Notes: generated by a model from the letters alone, not told the origin. Positions 26,307 through 36,112 are shown, counted from the first letter of the stretch. The stretch: 64,000 nt of DNA from CAYRNY01 sp964425755 (GCA_964425755.1 CAYRNY010000018.1:47561-111560); one strand, 5' to 3'. Program-made: numbers and translations.

Positions 26307-28163
26307 ATGAACGTGCCCCACACGCGCACAGACCTTCGCAACATCGCGATCATCGCACACGTCGACCATGGAAAAACGACACTGGTCGATGGCATGTTGA
26401 AACAGGCTAAAGTATTCCGCGAGAGCGCCAACACGGGCGAGCGTATTCTGGACAGCAACGCCCTCGAACGCGAGCGCGGGATCACTATTCTATCCAAAAA
26501 CACAGCGATCACCTGGAACAATATCAAGATCAACATCGTGGATACCCCCGGCCATGCCGACTTTGGCGGCGAGGTCGAACGGGTGCTGAACATGGTCGAC
26601 GGGGCGCTGCTGTTGGTTGACGCTGTCGAAGGGCCGATGCCGCAAACGCGTTTCGTGCTGCGCAAGGCACTTGAACTCGGCCTGCGCGTGATCGTCGTGA
26701 TCAACAAGATCGACCGCAACTTCGCCCGCCCGGACGCGGTGCTGAACGACACGTTCGACCTGTTCATCGAACTGGGGGCCAGCGACGAGCAGGCGGACTT
26801 CCCGATCGTCTACGCGGTCGGGCTGGACGGCCACGCGGGATACACACCAGACAGCATACAGGACAACCTCGTACCGCTGTTTGAGACGATTACCAGCACG
26901 ATCCCAGGGCCGCTGGTCGAGCTGGACGCGCCCGCGCAATTGCAGGTCACGACGCTTGAATACGACAACTACAAAGGGCAGATCGGCATCGGGCGGCTGC
27001 GCTCCGGGACGCTCAAACGCGGCGCGGATGTCGTGCGCATCACGCCGGATGGCGAGCGAACAACGGGCAAAATCACCTATCTCTTCGCGCATCATAACCT
27101 TTCGCGCGAAGAAGTGGCGCAGGTGCAGGCCGGTGACATCATCGCGTTCGGCGGCTTCGACGAGATCCGCATCAGCGACACGATCGCACACCCCAGCATC
27201 ACGCAGCCGCTGCCCGCGATCCGGATCGAGGAACCGACGGTTCGCATGTCGTTCGGCGTCAACACCTCACCTTTTGCCGGGCGCGAAGGCAAGACCGGTT
27301 GGGGCACGTCGCGACGGCTACGCCAGCGCCTGTACGACGAAACGCGTAGCAACGTCGCTCTGCGCGTCGAGGACGGCGACCAGCCCGATCGCTTTACCGT
27401 CAGCGGGCGCGGTGAGTTACACCTCGCGATCTTGATCGAAACCATGCGCCGTGAAGGGTACGAATTTGACGTCAGCAAACCGGAAGTAATCTACCAGGCC
27501 GATCCTGACACCGGCACGACGCTCGAACCCTACGAGGAAGTTCATATTGAGATCGCCGACGACATGGTCGGCACCGTCGTCGAGTTACTCGGAGCGCGGC
27601 GCGGGCAGATGCTGAATATGCACAGCCGCAACGGCACCACATACCTCACCTACCGCGTGCCGACGCGCGGCCTGCTCGGTTTCCGCGCACACTTTTTGCG
27701 CGCGACCGCCGGCATGGGGCAAATGAACACCTTGTTTGCCGGCTACGACAAGCTGGTAGGGCCGATCCCTGGGCGGCAGTATGGCAGCCTGGTCGCGTGG
27801 GAACGCGGCACGGCGTCGGCTTACGCGCTGACGCACGCGCAGTCACGCGGGACGTTCTTCATCGAACCGGGGGCCGAGGTCTACGAAGGGATGGTGATCG
27901 GCGAGCACATCCGGCCCGACGACCTGGCGATCAACGTGACCAAAACCAAACACGTCAGCGCCGTGCATACGCGCTATTATGGCGAAGATGAGCGCTTGAG
28001 TCCGCCACGCAACTTGAGCCTGGACGACTGCATCGAGTTTCTGGCCGATGATGAATTGCTTGAGGTCACGCCCCAGAACCTGCGCATCCGCAAACGTATA
28101 CTGGACAATGAGGAACGCCAAAAAGAGCAGAAGCGCCGCGCGAAATTACACGCGAGCGCTTAG
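26307..28163 (+). CDS. typA: Ribosome-associated GTPase TypA/BipA
   Basis: 618 residues, normal length. G1 AHVDHGKTTL, switch I with ERERGITI, G3 DTPGHADFGGEV, G4 NKIDR, then EF-G-like domains with RPEVI-type region KPEVIYQ and the BipA-specific C-terminal domain ending in YYGEDERLSPPRNLSLDDCIEFL...LEVTPQNLRIRKR. It is a translation GTPase that aids 50S assembly and growth at low temperature or stress. Start ATG with GAGGG immediately before. Identification is firm. Confidence 0.96.
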   Translation: MNVPHTRTDLRNIAIIAHVDHGKTTLVDGMLKQAKVFRESANTGERILDSNALERERGITILSKNTAITWNNIKINIVDTPGHADFGGEVERVLNMVDGALLLVDAVEGPMPQTRFVLRKALELGLRVIVVINKIDRNFARPDAVLNDTFDLFIELGASDEQADFPIVYAVGLDGHAGYTPDSIQDNLVPLFETITSTIPGPLVELDAPAQLQVTTLEYDNYKGQIGIGRLRSGTLKRGADVVRITPDGERTTGKITYLFAHHNLSREEVAQVQAGDIIAFGGFDEIRISDTIAHPSITQPLPAIRIEEPTVRMSFGVNTSPFAGREGKTGWGTSRRLRQRLYDETRSNVALRVEDGDQPDRFTVSGRGELHLAILIETMRREGYEFDVSKPEVIYQADPDTGTTLEPYEEVHIEIADDMVGTVVELLGARRGQMLNMHSRNGTTYLTYRVPTRGLLGFRAHFLRATAGMGQMNTLFAGYDKLVGPIPGRQYGSLVAWERGTASAYALTHAQSRGTFFIEPGAEVYEGMVIGEHIRPDDLAINVTKTKHVSAVHTRYYGEDERLSPPRNLSLDDCIEFLADDELLEVTPQNLRIRKRILDNEERQKEQKRRAKLHASA

Positions 28164-28191
28164 TGCTACCCCCCACGTGCGCCGAGTAAAC

Positions 28192-28234
28192 TTGACAAAG
28201 CGCATGAAATACGGTTTAATGTAATCGATTACAT
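28192..28234 (+). promoter_or_regulatory. Promoter with LacI-type operator, likely autoregulated
   Basis: TTGACA (28192-28197), 17-bp spacer, TTTAAT (28215-28220). A perfect 16-bp palindrome ATGTAATCGATTACAT (28219-28234) with a central CG overlaps the -10 end and start site, as expected for a LacI/GalR repressor. It lies 33 bp upstream of the regulator ATG. Confidence 0.85.
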
Positions 28235-28266
28235 CACGCTGCATACTAATCTTTCGAGTGAACAGC

Positions 28267-29289
28267 ATGTCCGCCAAAATGGAAGATGTCGCGCGAATGG
28301 CCGGTGTCTCGACTGCGACCGTCTCGCGCGTGCTCAACAACCCCGAACTGGTCAGCGAGCGCACGCGCCAGCGCGTGCTGACCGCGATTGAAACCCTCGA
28401 TTATCGCGTCAACCTGGCGGCGCGCAACCTCCGCACCAACCAGACCCGCACGATCGCCGTCATGATCCCGACGATCTCTGAACCGGTGATCAACCAGGTG
28501 GTTGAAGCGGTCGAGGACATCGCCATCACGGAGCAATACTCGCTGCTGCTGTGCAGCACGCGCGGTGACAGCGCGCGCGAGCAGGCGTATATCCGCCAGC
28601 TCACACAGCACACGCTGGCCGATGGCATCCTGTACATCTCACCGCGCGCCGCCCCCGACGTGGTCTATCACCTGCTGGAAGGCAACGCGCCGGTCGTGCT
28701 GTGCAACTACAGCCTGCCGGATCACCCGGTGCCGAGCGTGATGTTTGACCATGTGCGCTCGATCTACATGACCACGCGCCACCTGCTAGATCTGGGACAC
28801 GAACGCATTGCTCTGTTGAACCTTTCCGCGCCACACTACGAACCCGCCCGAATGCGCCGGCGAGGGTTCGAGAAGGCTTTTGCCGATTTTAACCTGGTGC
28901 CTGACCCGGCCCTGATCGTCGAGTTGGACCAGCCGACATATGTCACCGAAGACTGGCATAAAGAGGTCAACGCCCTACTCGATCGCCAGCCACCACCAAC
29001 CGCCATCGTTGCATTTAATGACAAAGTCGCCCTGGAAGTCTATGCCGCGTGTCGCGAGCGCGGGCTGCTCATCCCGCGCGATCTCTCGGTCACCGGCTGC
29101 GACGATATCCTATCGGCACGCTACGTCGAGCCACCGCTCACGACGGTGCGTATCCCGGCCTACGAGCAGGGCCGCATCGCGGTGAATATGCTCTTGAAGC
29201 TCATTAACGGATTGGACACTGAGGTTCCGGCAACCACGCTGCTTAACGTGGAGCTGGTCGCACGCGAGTCGTGCGCTCCGCCGCGATGA
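28267..29289 (+). CDS. LacI/GalR-family transcriptional repressor
   Basis: 340 residues. DNA-binding headpiece MEDVARMAGVSTATVSRVLNNP with the hinge helix NLAARNLRTNQTRTIAV, followed by a periplasmic-binding-protein-like sensor domain ending in TTVRIPAYEQGRIAVNML. I start at ATG 28267 with GAGTG six bases upstream; a GTG three codons earlier is possible. It is the first gene of a run of seven same-strand genes for hydroxy-acid and sugar-phosphate enzymes, and the palindrome at 28219-28234 overlaps its promoter, so it very likely represses the whole operon. The inducer is unknown, probably an aldonate or keto-sugar. Confidence 0.92.
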   Translation: MSAKMEDVARMAGVSTATVSRVLNNPELVSERTRQRVLTAIETLDYRVNLAARNLRTNQTRTIAVMIPTISEPVINQVVEAVEDIAITEQYSLLLCSTRGDSAREQAYIRQLTQHTLADGILYISPRAAPDVVYHLLEGNAPVVLCNYSLPDHPVPSVMFDHVRSIYMTTRHLLDLGHERIALLNLSAPHYEPARMRRRGFEKAFADFNLVPDPALIVELDQPTYVTEDWHKEVNALLDRQPPPTAIVAFNDKVALEVYAACRERGLLIPRDLSVTGCDDILSARYVEPPLTTVRIPAYEQGRIAVNMLLKLINGLDTEVPATTLLNVELVARESCAPPR

Positions 29290-29323
29290 GCCCCACCGCA
29301 GTCAGAAAGGGATTTTCTTTTTT

Positions 29324-30142
29324 ATGGCCGACATCCGCGACTTGTTCGATCTGACGGGGAAAACCGCGGTCGTCACGGGGGGCTGCGGCGTGCTGTGCTT
29401 TGCGATGGCATCCGGCCTGGCCGCTGCAGGGGCCAATATCGCGCTGCTGGACCGGCGCTATAGGCGGGGTCAAGAGTGCGCCGCTGAAATCGGGGAACGT
29501 GCCATCGCCGTATATGGTGACGTGCTCGAACCGGACACACTTCACATCGCGGCGCAACAGGTGCAAGACCATTTTGGACCGGCGAACATCTTGATCAACT
29601 GTGCCGGGGGCAACCAAGCCGAAGCAACCACCACGCCGGATCACACATTTTTCGACCTGCCGCCGGAAGCGCTGCAGTGGGTGTTCAACCTGAACTGCCT
29701 GGGGACGATCCTGCCGGCGCAGGTTTTCGGGCGACAGATGGTCGAACACGGTGAGGGCGTCGTGCTCAACATATCGTCAATGAACGCCTTCCGCCCGCTG
29801 ACACGCATCCCGGCCTACAGCGCTGCAAAAGCCGCCGTCGGCAATTTTACCCAGTGGCTCGCGGTGCACATGGCACAGGAATACACCCCGAACATCCGCG
29901 TGAACGCCGTCGCGCCGGGCTTCTTCATGACCGAACAAAACCGCTACCTGCTCACCGACGAAAAAACCGGCGCTCTGACGCCGCGCGGACAGCGGATTCT
30001 CGACCACACACCTGCCGGGCGTTTCGGCGTGCCGGAAGACCTGCTTGGCACCATGCTGTGGCTGGTATCGCCGGCCTCGGCATTTGTGACCGGCATCGTC
30101 GTGCCGGTTGACGGCGGGTTCAGTGCCTATTCAGGAGTGTGA
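29324..30142 (+). CDS. Short-chain dehydrogenase, D-mannonate oxidoreductase-like
   Basis: 272 residues. Rossmann TGGCGVLCFAMA cofactor loop, NCAGGN, catalytic Ser in NISSMNAF and Y-x-x-x-K in YSAAKAA, then NAVAPGFFMTEQNRYLL and GRFGVPEDLLGTMLWL. The insertion after the active site (TEQNRYLL...LTPRGQRIL) resembles the SDRs that interconvert fructuronate and mannonate in uronate pathways. Substrate by similarity only. It follows the LacI gene by 34 bp and precedes the LarA-family gene by three bases. Confidence 0.85.
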   Translation: MADIRDLFDLTGKTAVVTGGCGVLCFAMASGLAAAGANIALLDRRYRRGQECAAEIGERAIAVYGDVLEPDTLHIAAQQVQDHFGPANILINCAGGNQAEATTTPDHTFFDLPPEALQWVFNLNCLGTILPAQVFGRQMVEHGEGVVLNISSMNAFRPLTRIPAYSAAKAAVGNFTQWLAVHMAQEYTPNIRVNAVAPGFFMTEQNRYLLTDEKTGALTPRGQRILDHTPAGRFGVPEDLLGTMLWLVSPASAFVTGIVVPVDGGFSAYSGV

Positions 30143-30145
30143 CAT

Positions 30146-31411
30146 ATGCTCTACGCTGCCGCTTCCGCCAACAGTGGCTACCTGGACGAAACAACGATCC
30201 GTGAGACGATCGCGCGTGGCCTGGCCGGTCGCTTTACCGGGGCAAAGGTGCTGGTACTGGTCCCCGATAATACGCGCACGCTCCCGCTGCCGCCGCTTTT
30301 CCGCGCCACCATGGACGCGTTGCATGATGCCGCGCAGGTGGACGTGATGGTCGCGCTCGGCACGCACCTGCCACTGAGCGAAGCCACACTGCTGAAATTG
30401 ATCGGGATAACCGCTGAAGAACGCGCCACCACATTCAAACATATCGGCCTGCTCAACCACGCCTGGGACGATCCCGCCGCACTCGCCACCATCGGCACGA
30501 TCACACGCGAACAGGTGCAAACATTCGCGGGCGACGCGTGGCATCCCTCGCTGGGCGGTGACGTACCGGTCCGCATCAACCGCGCCGCCCTCGAAGCAGA
30601 TCACATCCTGATCATCGGCCCGACCTTCCCGCATGAGGTCGTCGGTTTCTCCGGGGGCGCGAAATACCTCTGGCCGGGCATTTCAGGGCCGGAGATGATC
30701 AACGTCACGCACTGGCTCGGCGCATTGATCACCGTGCTGGATACGATCGGCATCGAAGACACCCCGATGCGGCGCATGATCCACACCGCCGCCGACGAAT
30801 ACCTGCCCACACCGGTCACACTGATGGCGCTGGTCGTGGATGACGCGAAACTGGCAGGCATGTTCATCGGCCCGCATACAGAAGCGCACCGCGCGTCGGT
30901 TCAGCTATCCGCGCAACGCCACATCATCTGGCTGGACCGCCCGTTCCGGCGCGTGCTGTCCCACGCCCCGCCGATGTATGATGAACTGTGGACCGGGGCA
31001 AAAGCGATGTACAAGCTCGAGCCGGGCATCGCCGACGGCGGCGAGGTCATCGTCTACGCGCCGCACCTGGACACGATCAGCGATGTGCACGGCCACCACA
31101 TCCGGCGCGTCGGTTACCACGTGCGCGACTATTTTCTGAAACAGTGGGACCGGTTCAAGGACGTGCCGCTGGGTGTTCTCGCGCACAGCACGCACCTGCG
31201 CGGCTCAGGCACATATGAAAAAGGCATCGAAACGGCGCGGATCGAGGTCACACTGGCAAGCCAGATCCCGCAAGAGGTATGCAGCGCGATCAATCTGGGG
31301 TACATGGACCCGGCAACGATCGACCCGGCAGACTGGACCGGGCGCGAAGATGAAGGCCTGCTCTACGTGCCAAAGGCCGGCGAATATCTCTACCGTGTGA
31401 AACAACACTGA
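30146..31411 (+). CDS. LarA-superfamily nickel-pincer racemase/epimerase
   Basis: 421 residues (DUF2088). LarA uses a nickel-pincer nucleotide linked to a Lys and inverts the alpha-carbon of 2-hydroxy acids. Here the equivalents are His105 (LLNHAWDD), His163, Lys173 (HEVVGFSGGAK) and His189 (NVTHWL); the 10- and 16-residue spacings equal those of Lactobacillus LarA H174, K184, H200. The family's GTHRP motif reads GTHLP, Leu75 replacing the Arg, so the substrate is probably not lactate. Characterised relatives act on malate, phenyllactate and gluconate. In this operon, C2 epimerisation of an aldonate such as mannonate/gluconate is the best guess. LarB, LarC and LarE are not in the window. Confidence 0.88.
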   Translation: MLYAAASANSGYLDETTIRETIARGLAGRFTGAKVLVLVPDNTRTLPLPPLFRATMDALHDAAQVDVMVALGTHLPLSEATLLKLIGITAEERATTFKHIGLLNHAWDDPAALATIGTITREQVQTFAGDAWHPSLGGDVPVRINRAALEADHILIIGPTFPHEVVGFSGGAKYLWPGISGPEMINVTHWLGALITVLDTIGIEDTPMRRMIHTAADEYLPTPVTLMALVVDDAKLAGMFIGPHTEAHRASVQLSAQRHIIWLDRPFRRVLSHAPPMYDELWTGAKAMYKLEPGIADGGEVIVYAPHLDTISDVHGHHIRRVGYHVRDYFLKQWDRFKDVPLGVLAHSTHLRGSGTYEKGIETARIEVTLASQIPQEVCSAINLGYMDPATIDPADWTGREDEGLLYVPKAGEYLYRVKQH

Positions 31412-31521
31412 CCGGCAACTGTCATCCATGCAACACCACGCAGGGCCGGAACCGCTACAATCTGGACGTAACAACAGTATGCGGCACGCAACGCATTTAC
31501 CCGCAAGGAAGGGAGCAACAC

Positions 31522-32922
31522 ATGAGCACGTATCACATTGGCATGGTTGGGCTGGGTGTAATGGGCGCAAACCTTGCCCGTAATCTGGCGTCAAATGGTT
31601 ATTCCGTTGCAGGATATGATCTGGACGCCGGCAAACGCGCCGCGTTCGACAAATACGAGCAGCCGCTGATGCAGAGTTTTCCCGATGTTGAAAGCTTCCT
31701 TGACGCGCTCGAAGTCCCGCGCCGGATCGTGCTGCTCGTGCCATCAAGCGTGGTCGACGAGGCGATCGAACCGCTGAAGCCACACCTCTCGAAAGGGGAC
31801 TTATTGGTCGACCTGGGCAACAGCTTTTTTAAGGACACCGAACGACGCAATAAGGAACTTGCGGCAGAGGGTTTCCTGTTCATCGGCAGTGGCGTCTCCG
31901 GCGGAGAAAAAGGCGCGCTGCGCGGCCCCTCAATCATGCCCGGCGGACAGCAAGAAGCTTACGCCCTGATCCGCGACGCTTTCGAGGCAATCGCGGCAAA
32001 GGTCAACGGTGAGCCATGCGTGACCTACATCGGGCCGCGTGGGGCCGGGCACTATGTCAAGATGGTGCATAACGGGATCGAGTACGGCATCATGCAGTTG
32101 CTCGCGGAAGCCTACGATATCCTGCATCGCGGTGCGGGGGTGGACTACCCGACGCTGCATCGCGTGTTCTCCGAGTGGAACGCCGCCGAACTCAACTCTT
32201 ACCTGGTCGAGATCACGGCAGACATCTTCGGCACAACCGATCCGGACACCGGCAAACCAATCGCGGACATCATCCTGGATGAAGCCAAGCAAAAGGGCAC
32301 CGGCAAATGGACCAGCCAGAACGCGCTGGACCTGGGCATCCCGACGCACACGATCAACGCAGCAGTCGAGGCGCGTATCATCTCCGCGCTCAAAGAGCAG
32401 CGCGTCGCAGCGGAAGCCGTCTTCCCTGGCCCGGACGCTACCTTCGATGGCGACAAAAACGTACTGATCGAACAGGTACGCGGCGCGCTCTACGCGGCGA
32501 TCCTGACCTCGTACGCGCAAGGCATCACGCTGATGCAAGCGGCCAGCGCGGAATACGACTACAGCCTTGACATGGAAGCGATCGCGCGCATCTGGCGCGG
32601 CGGCTGCATCATCCGGGCCGCGTTGTTGGAAGACGTCCGCAAGGTCTACACCGCGACTCCTGACGTGGCGAACCTGCTGCTTGTCGAACCGTTCCGCAGC
32701 CAGATCGCGGAGCGGCAGGCGGCCTGGCGTAGCGTTGTGCAAACCGCCGTCGGGCTTGGCATTCCGATCCCTGGTATGGCGGCAGCGCTGGCCTATTTTG
32801 ACGCGTACCGCACCGGGCGGCTGCCCGCAAACCTGACGCAGGCCCAGCGCGACTACTTCGGCTCGCACACCTACCGCCGCGTTGACAAGGACGGCACTTT
32901 CCACACCGAGTGGGAAGCCTGA
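31522..32922 (+). CDS. gnd: 6-phosphogluconate dehydrogenase, decarboxylating
   Basis: 466 residues, the long dimeric type. N-terminal dinucleotide fold GLGVMGANLARN; FIGSGVSGGEKGALRGPSIMPGG substrate loop; catalytic Lys region GAGHYVKMVHNGIEYG; C-terminal helical domain with MWSR-equivalent IARIWRGGCIIR and a tail YFGSHTYRRVDKDGTFHTEW. It converts 6-phosphogluconate to ribulose 5-phosphate and CO2 with NAD(P). It sits in the LacI operon 110 bp after the LarA-family gene, with AAGGAAGG upstream of ATG. The tail His is the one that reaches into the partner active site. Confidence 0.95.
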   Translation: MSTYHIGMVGLGVMGANLARNLASNGYSVAGYDLDAGKRAAFDKYEQPLMQSFPDVESFLDALEVPRRIVLLVPSSVVDEAIEPLKPHLSKGDLLVDLGNSFFKDTERRNKELAAEGFLFIGSGVSGGEKGALRGPSIMPGGQQEAYALIRDAFEAIAAKVNGEPCVTYIGPRGAGHYVKMVHNGIEYGIMQLLAEAYDILHRGAGVDYPTLHRVFSEWNAAELNSYLVEITADIFGTTDPDTGKPIADIILDEAKQKGTGKWTSQNALDLGIPTHTINAAVEARIISALKEQRVAAEAVFPGPDATFDGDKNVLIEQVRGALYAAILTSYAQGITLMQAASAEYDYSLDMEAIARIWRGGCIIRAALLEDVRKVYTATPDVANLLLVEPFRSQIAERQAAWRSVVQTAVGLGIPIPGMAAALAYFDAYRTGRLPANLTQAQRDYFGSHTYRRVDKDGTFHTEWEA

Positions 32923-32983
32923 TCGCCGGCACGCCCGATTGGATCACCGTGATTTAATACACTTTCAGGAGGTGCAAAATCCA

Positions 32984-34267
32984 ATGCCCCGAAACGTCAT
33001 TGTCGCCCAATCCGGCGGGCCGACGCCCGTGATCAACAACTCGCTACGCGGCGTGGTCGAAGGCTGCTTTGAACACCCGGACCTATTCGGCACGGTTTAC
33101 GGTGGCTGGCACGGCATCGAAGGCGTGCTGAAAGAGGAACTGATCGACCTCTCCGCCCAGCGCCGCGAAGAGATCGCGCTGCTGCGCACGACACCCGCCG
33201 CAGGCGGGATCGGCACGTGCCGTTATAAGCTCAAAGCCGGACAACAAGAAGACTTCGACCGTGTGATCGACGTGATGCAGGCGCACGACATCGGGTACTT
33301 CTTCTACATCGGCGGCAACGACTCGATGGACACCGCGCACAAGGTCGCCGCGCTGGCCGCGGATCGTGGCCTCGACATCATCGCGGTCGGCGTGCCGAAG
33401 ACCATCGATAACGACGTCGGCGACACCGCGTTCGAGTTGATCGACCACACGCCCGGCTACGGCAGTGTGGCACGTTACTGGGCCTTGAACATCCAGAACG
33501 CCAACCAGGAGAATCGCGGCTCCAGCCCTGCTGACCCGGTGCTGGTGATCCAGGCGATGGGTCGCAAGATCGGGTTCATCCCCGCCGCCGCGCGGCTCGC
33601 CGATCCGCACCGCGACATGCCGCTGTTGATCGTGCTGGCGGAGTCCGGGTTGACGCTGCCCGATCTCGCCGATGCAGTCAACGACACGCTCAAAGAACGT
33701 GGACGCGCGATAGTCGTGGTCAGCGAAGGTTTTGACATTGGTGAGATCGGCGCGCGCAAAGACTCGTTTGGACACACTGAGTTTGGCGCGAGCGCGGTCC
33801 AGGTTGGACAGGCCGTGATCAACTACCTCAACGCGCAAGGCTTGCCGGTGCCGGGATCGGCACGCACAAATGTCGCGGGCACCGACCAGCGCCACTCGAT
33901 GATCTACGCTTCAACGGTCGACCTGGATGAAGCCTACCTTGTCGGGCGCAAGGCGGTAGATATAGCCGTTAAGGGCGAGAATGGTTTCATGGCGACCACG
34001 TTACGCCAACCGGGGCCGATCTACCACGTGCGTTATGACCAGGTCCCCCTGGAAGCGGTCGCCAACTCCGAGCGCAAGTTCCCGGCCCACTGGATCGCGG
34101 CGAACAAAGTCGACGTGACCGACGATTTCATACGCTACGCGCAGCCGCTGATCGGCAGCGAATGGCCCGCAATCCCGGTCGTCAATGGCCTGCAACGGTT
34201 CGCGCAAATCGACCCGATATTCGCAGATCAGAAGCTGCCCGCCTACATCCCGCAGAATTACCGCTAA
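32984..34267 (+). CDS. Phosphofructokinase, pyrophosphate-dependent signature
   Basis: 427 residues. PFK fold with GGPTPVIN, GGNDSMDT (about 110-117) and VPKTIDNDV (Lys139). In ATP-type enzymes these positions read GGDGS and PGTIDND; Asp in the first and Lys in the second mark the pyrophosphate-using type, which makes the reaction reversible. MGRKIGFIPAAARLADP is the sugar-phosphate segment. I start at ATG 32984 with a perfect AGGAGGTG ten bases upstream, not at an earlier in-frame ATG inside gnd. It would connect pentose-phosphate output with glycolysis or act on sedoheptulose 7-phosphate. Confidence 0.93.
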   Translation: MPRNVIVAQSGGPTPVINNSLRGVVEGCFEHPDLFGTVYGGWHGIEGVLKEELIDLSAQRREEIALLRTTPAAGGIGTCRYKLKAGQQEDFDRVIDVMQAHDIGYFFYIGGNDSMDTAHKVAALAADRGLDIIAVGVPKTIDNDVGDTAFELIDHTPGYGSVARYWALNIQNANQENRGSSPADPVLVIQAMGRKIGFIPAAARLADPHRDMPLLIVLAESGLTLPDLADAVNDTLKERGRAIVVVSEGFDIGEIGARKDSFGHTEFGASAVQVGQAVINYLNAQGLPVPGSARTNVAGTDQRHSMIYASTVDLDEAYLVGRKAVDIAVKGENGFMATTLRQPGPIYHVRYDQVPLEAVANSERKFPAHWIAANKVDVTDDFIRYAQPLIGSEWPAIPVVNGLQRFAQIDPIFADQKLPAYIPQNYR

Positions 34268-34304
34268 CAGCACATAACCCGATCGTTTATGAGAGGACAA
34301 CGGC

Positions 34305-35198
34305 ATGACCGACCCGGCACAACCGTTAAAAGAATTTGAGCCAAAACATGACTTCTTCATCGGCATCGATTCGGATGGCTGCGCCTTTGACACGATGGAG
34401 CTGAAGCACAAAGAATGCTTCACGCCGAACACGATCAAATACTGGAACCTGCAACCCGTGTCCAAGTATGCGCGCCAGGCAGCCGAGTTTGTGAACCTGT
34501 ATTCCAAGTGGCGCGGCATCAACCGCTGGCCAGCGCTGGTCATGGTCTTTGACCTGCTGCGCGAGCGCCCGGAAGTCCAGCGGCGCAAAGTGGCGATCCC
34601 GCAAGCGAACTCACTGCGCGCATTCATCGAACAGGACAGACACCCACACAGCGACGCTGGTCTCAAAGCGTTCATGGCCGAGCACCCCGGCGACCCGGAG
34701 CTGGAGCAGGCCCTGCGCTGGACCACCGGCGTCAACGCGGCGGTAGCGGAGATGGTGCAGGGCGTTTCGCCCTTCCCTTACGTGCGCGAGAGCCTGGAGG
34801 CTATGGTCGACCAAGCAGACATGATCGTCGTCTCCGCGACACCTAACGCCGCGCTACATTCCGAGTGGGGCGAGCACGGCATCGCGCAGTACGTCCGCGT
34901 GATCGCTGGGCAGGAAATGGGCAAAAAAGCCAATAGCATCCGGCTGGCGGCATCCGGCAGGTACCCGCCGGATCGCATCCTGATGATCGGGGACGCGCCG
35001 GGCGATATGCGCGCTGCCAAAGCCAACAACGCGCTGTTTTACCCGATCAATCCCGGCGATGAGGAGCAATCCTGGGAACGCTTCTATAATGAGGCTATGT
35101 CCCGCTTCTTCGAAGGTACGTATGCCGGCGACTACGAAGCAGCGCTGATCGCCGAATTTGAGCGCTACCTGCCGGATACGCCACCCTGGAAACGCTAG
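34305..35198 (+). CDS. HAD-superfamily hydrolase
   Basis: 297 residues. Motif I is GIDSDGCAFDT (nucleophile Asp22, general acid Asp24), with motif II in VVSATPN, a Lys in the MGKKANSI region, and motif IV MIGDAPGDMRAAK. A large helical cap (about 50-165) is inserted after motif I. Probably a sugar-phosphate phosphatase; substrate unknown. It lies 37 bp after the phosphofructokinase gene and 17 bp before the next dehydrogenase in the LacI operon, with GAGAGG before its ATG. Confidence 0.88.
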   Translation: MTDPAQPLKEFEPKHDFFIGIDSDGCAFDTMELKHKECFTPNTIKYWNLQPVSKYARQAAEFVNLYSKWRGINRWPALVMVFDLLRERPEVQRRKVAIPQANSLRAFIEQDRHPHSDAGLKAFMAEHPGDPELEQALRWTTGVNAAVAEMVQGVSPFPYVRESLEAMVDQADMIVVSATPNAALHSEWGEHGIAQYVRVIAGQEMGKKANSIRLAASGRYPPDRILMIGDAPGDMRAAKANNALFYPINPGDEEQSWERFYNEAMSRFFEGTYAGDYEAALIAEFERYLPDTPPWKR

Positions 35199-35215
35199 GC
35201 TAAGGAGCATCACTC

Positions 35216-36112
35216 ATGGCACGTGTAGGATATATCGGGCTGGGCCTGATGGGGTCCGGCATGGCACGCAACCTGATGAAAGCCGGGCATGACCTGGTTG
35301 TGCACAACCGCAGCCGCGCGATCGTGGATCAATTCGCCAGCGAAGGCGCGACGCCCGCCACATCCCCGCGCGAGGTCGCGCAGCAGGTAGACTTCGTCTT
35401 CACCAACCTGCCCGACTCGCCGGACGTGGAACTTGTGGCGCTCGGCCCGGACGGGATCATCGAGGGCGCGCGCGACGGGCTGATCTTCATCGACAACAGC
35501 ACCATCAAGCCGGAAACCGCCCGCAAGATCGCGGATAGACTGGCCTCAAAGGGTACGCTGGCGCTCGATGCGCCGGTCAGCGGGGGCGACATCGGCGCGC
35601 GCGCCGGGACGCTGAGCATCATGGTCGGTGGGCCGAAAGAAGCGTTTGACCGGGCACTGCCGCTGTTCGAGGCGATGGGCAAGACGATCACCTGGGTCGG
35701 CGAAAGCGGCGCGGGCCAGACCGCCAAGGCCGCGAACCAGATCGTCGTCGCGGGCACGATGGTTGCCATGTGCGAGGCGCTGGTCCTGGCGCAAAAGTCA
35801 GGCGTGGACCCGCAGCGCGTGGTCGATGCGATCAGCCGGGGGGCGGCCCAATGCTGGGCGCTGGATAACAAACCGCCGAAACTGTTCAAGCGCGACCTCG
35901 GGCCGGGCTTCAAAGCCTATATGCAGGCGAAAGACCTCAAGATCGTGGTCGACACAGCACGCACGTACAACGTTTCGATCCCCCTGACCGCCGTCGCGCA
36001 CCAACTATACGAAGCGATGGTCGGCATGGGCAACGGCGAGCTTGATAACAGCGCCGTGATCACCGTGCTTGAGGCGCTGGCAGACATCACAATCGGCGCA
36101 ACTGAGGAGTAG
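35216..36112 (+). CDS. Beta-hydroxyacid dehydrogenase (3-hydroxyisobutyrate / tartronate-semialdehyde reductase type)
   Basis: 298 residues. Rossmann GYIGLGLMGSGMARNLMKAGH, substrate loop DAPVSGGDIGARAGTLSIMVGG, catalytic Lys in GAGQTAKAANQ, and the C-terminal helical KDLKIVVDTA. The family oxidises 3-hydroxyisobutyrate or reduces tartronate semialdehyde; sequence alone does not decide which. GGAG before ATG. It is the last gene of the LacI operon, which ends in a strong terminator at 36182-36217. Its placement suits reduction of a semialdehyde produced by aldonate breakdown, an inference. Confidence 0.9.
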   Translation: MARVGYIGLGLMGSGMARNLMKAGHDLVVHNRSRAIVDQFASEGATPATSPREVAQQVDFVFTNLPDSPDVELVALGPDGIIEGARDGLIFIDNSTIKPETARKIADRLASKGTLALDAPVSGGDIGARAGTLSIMVGGPKEAFDRALPLFEAMGKTITWVGESGAGQTAKAANQIVVAGTMVAMCEALVLAQKSGVDPQRVVDAISRGAAQCWALDNKPPKLFKRDLGPGFKAYMQAKDLKIVVDTARTYNVSIPLTAVAHQLYEAMVGMGNGELDNSAVITVLEALADITIGATEE

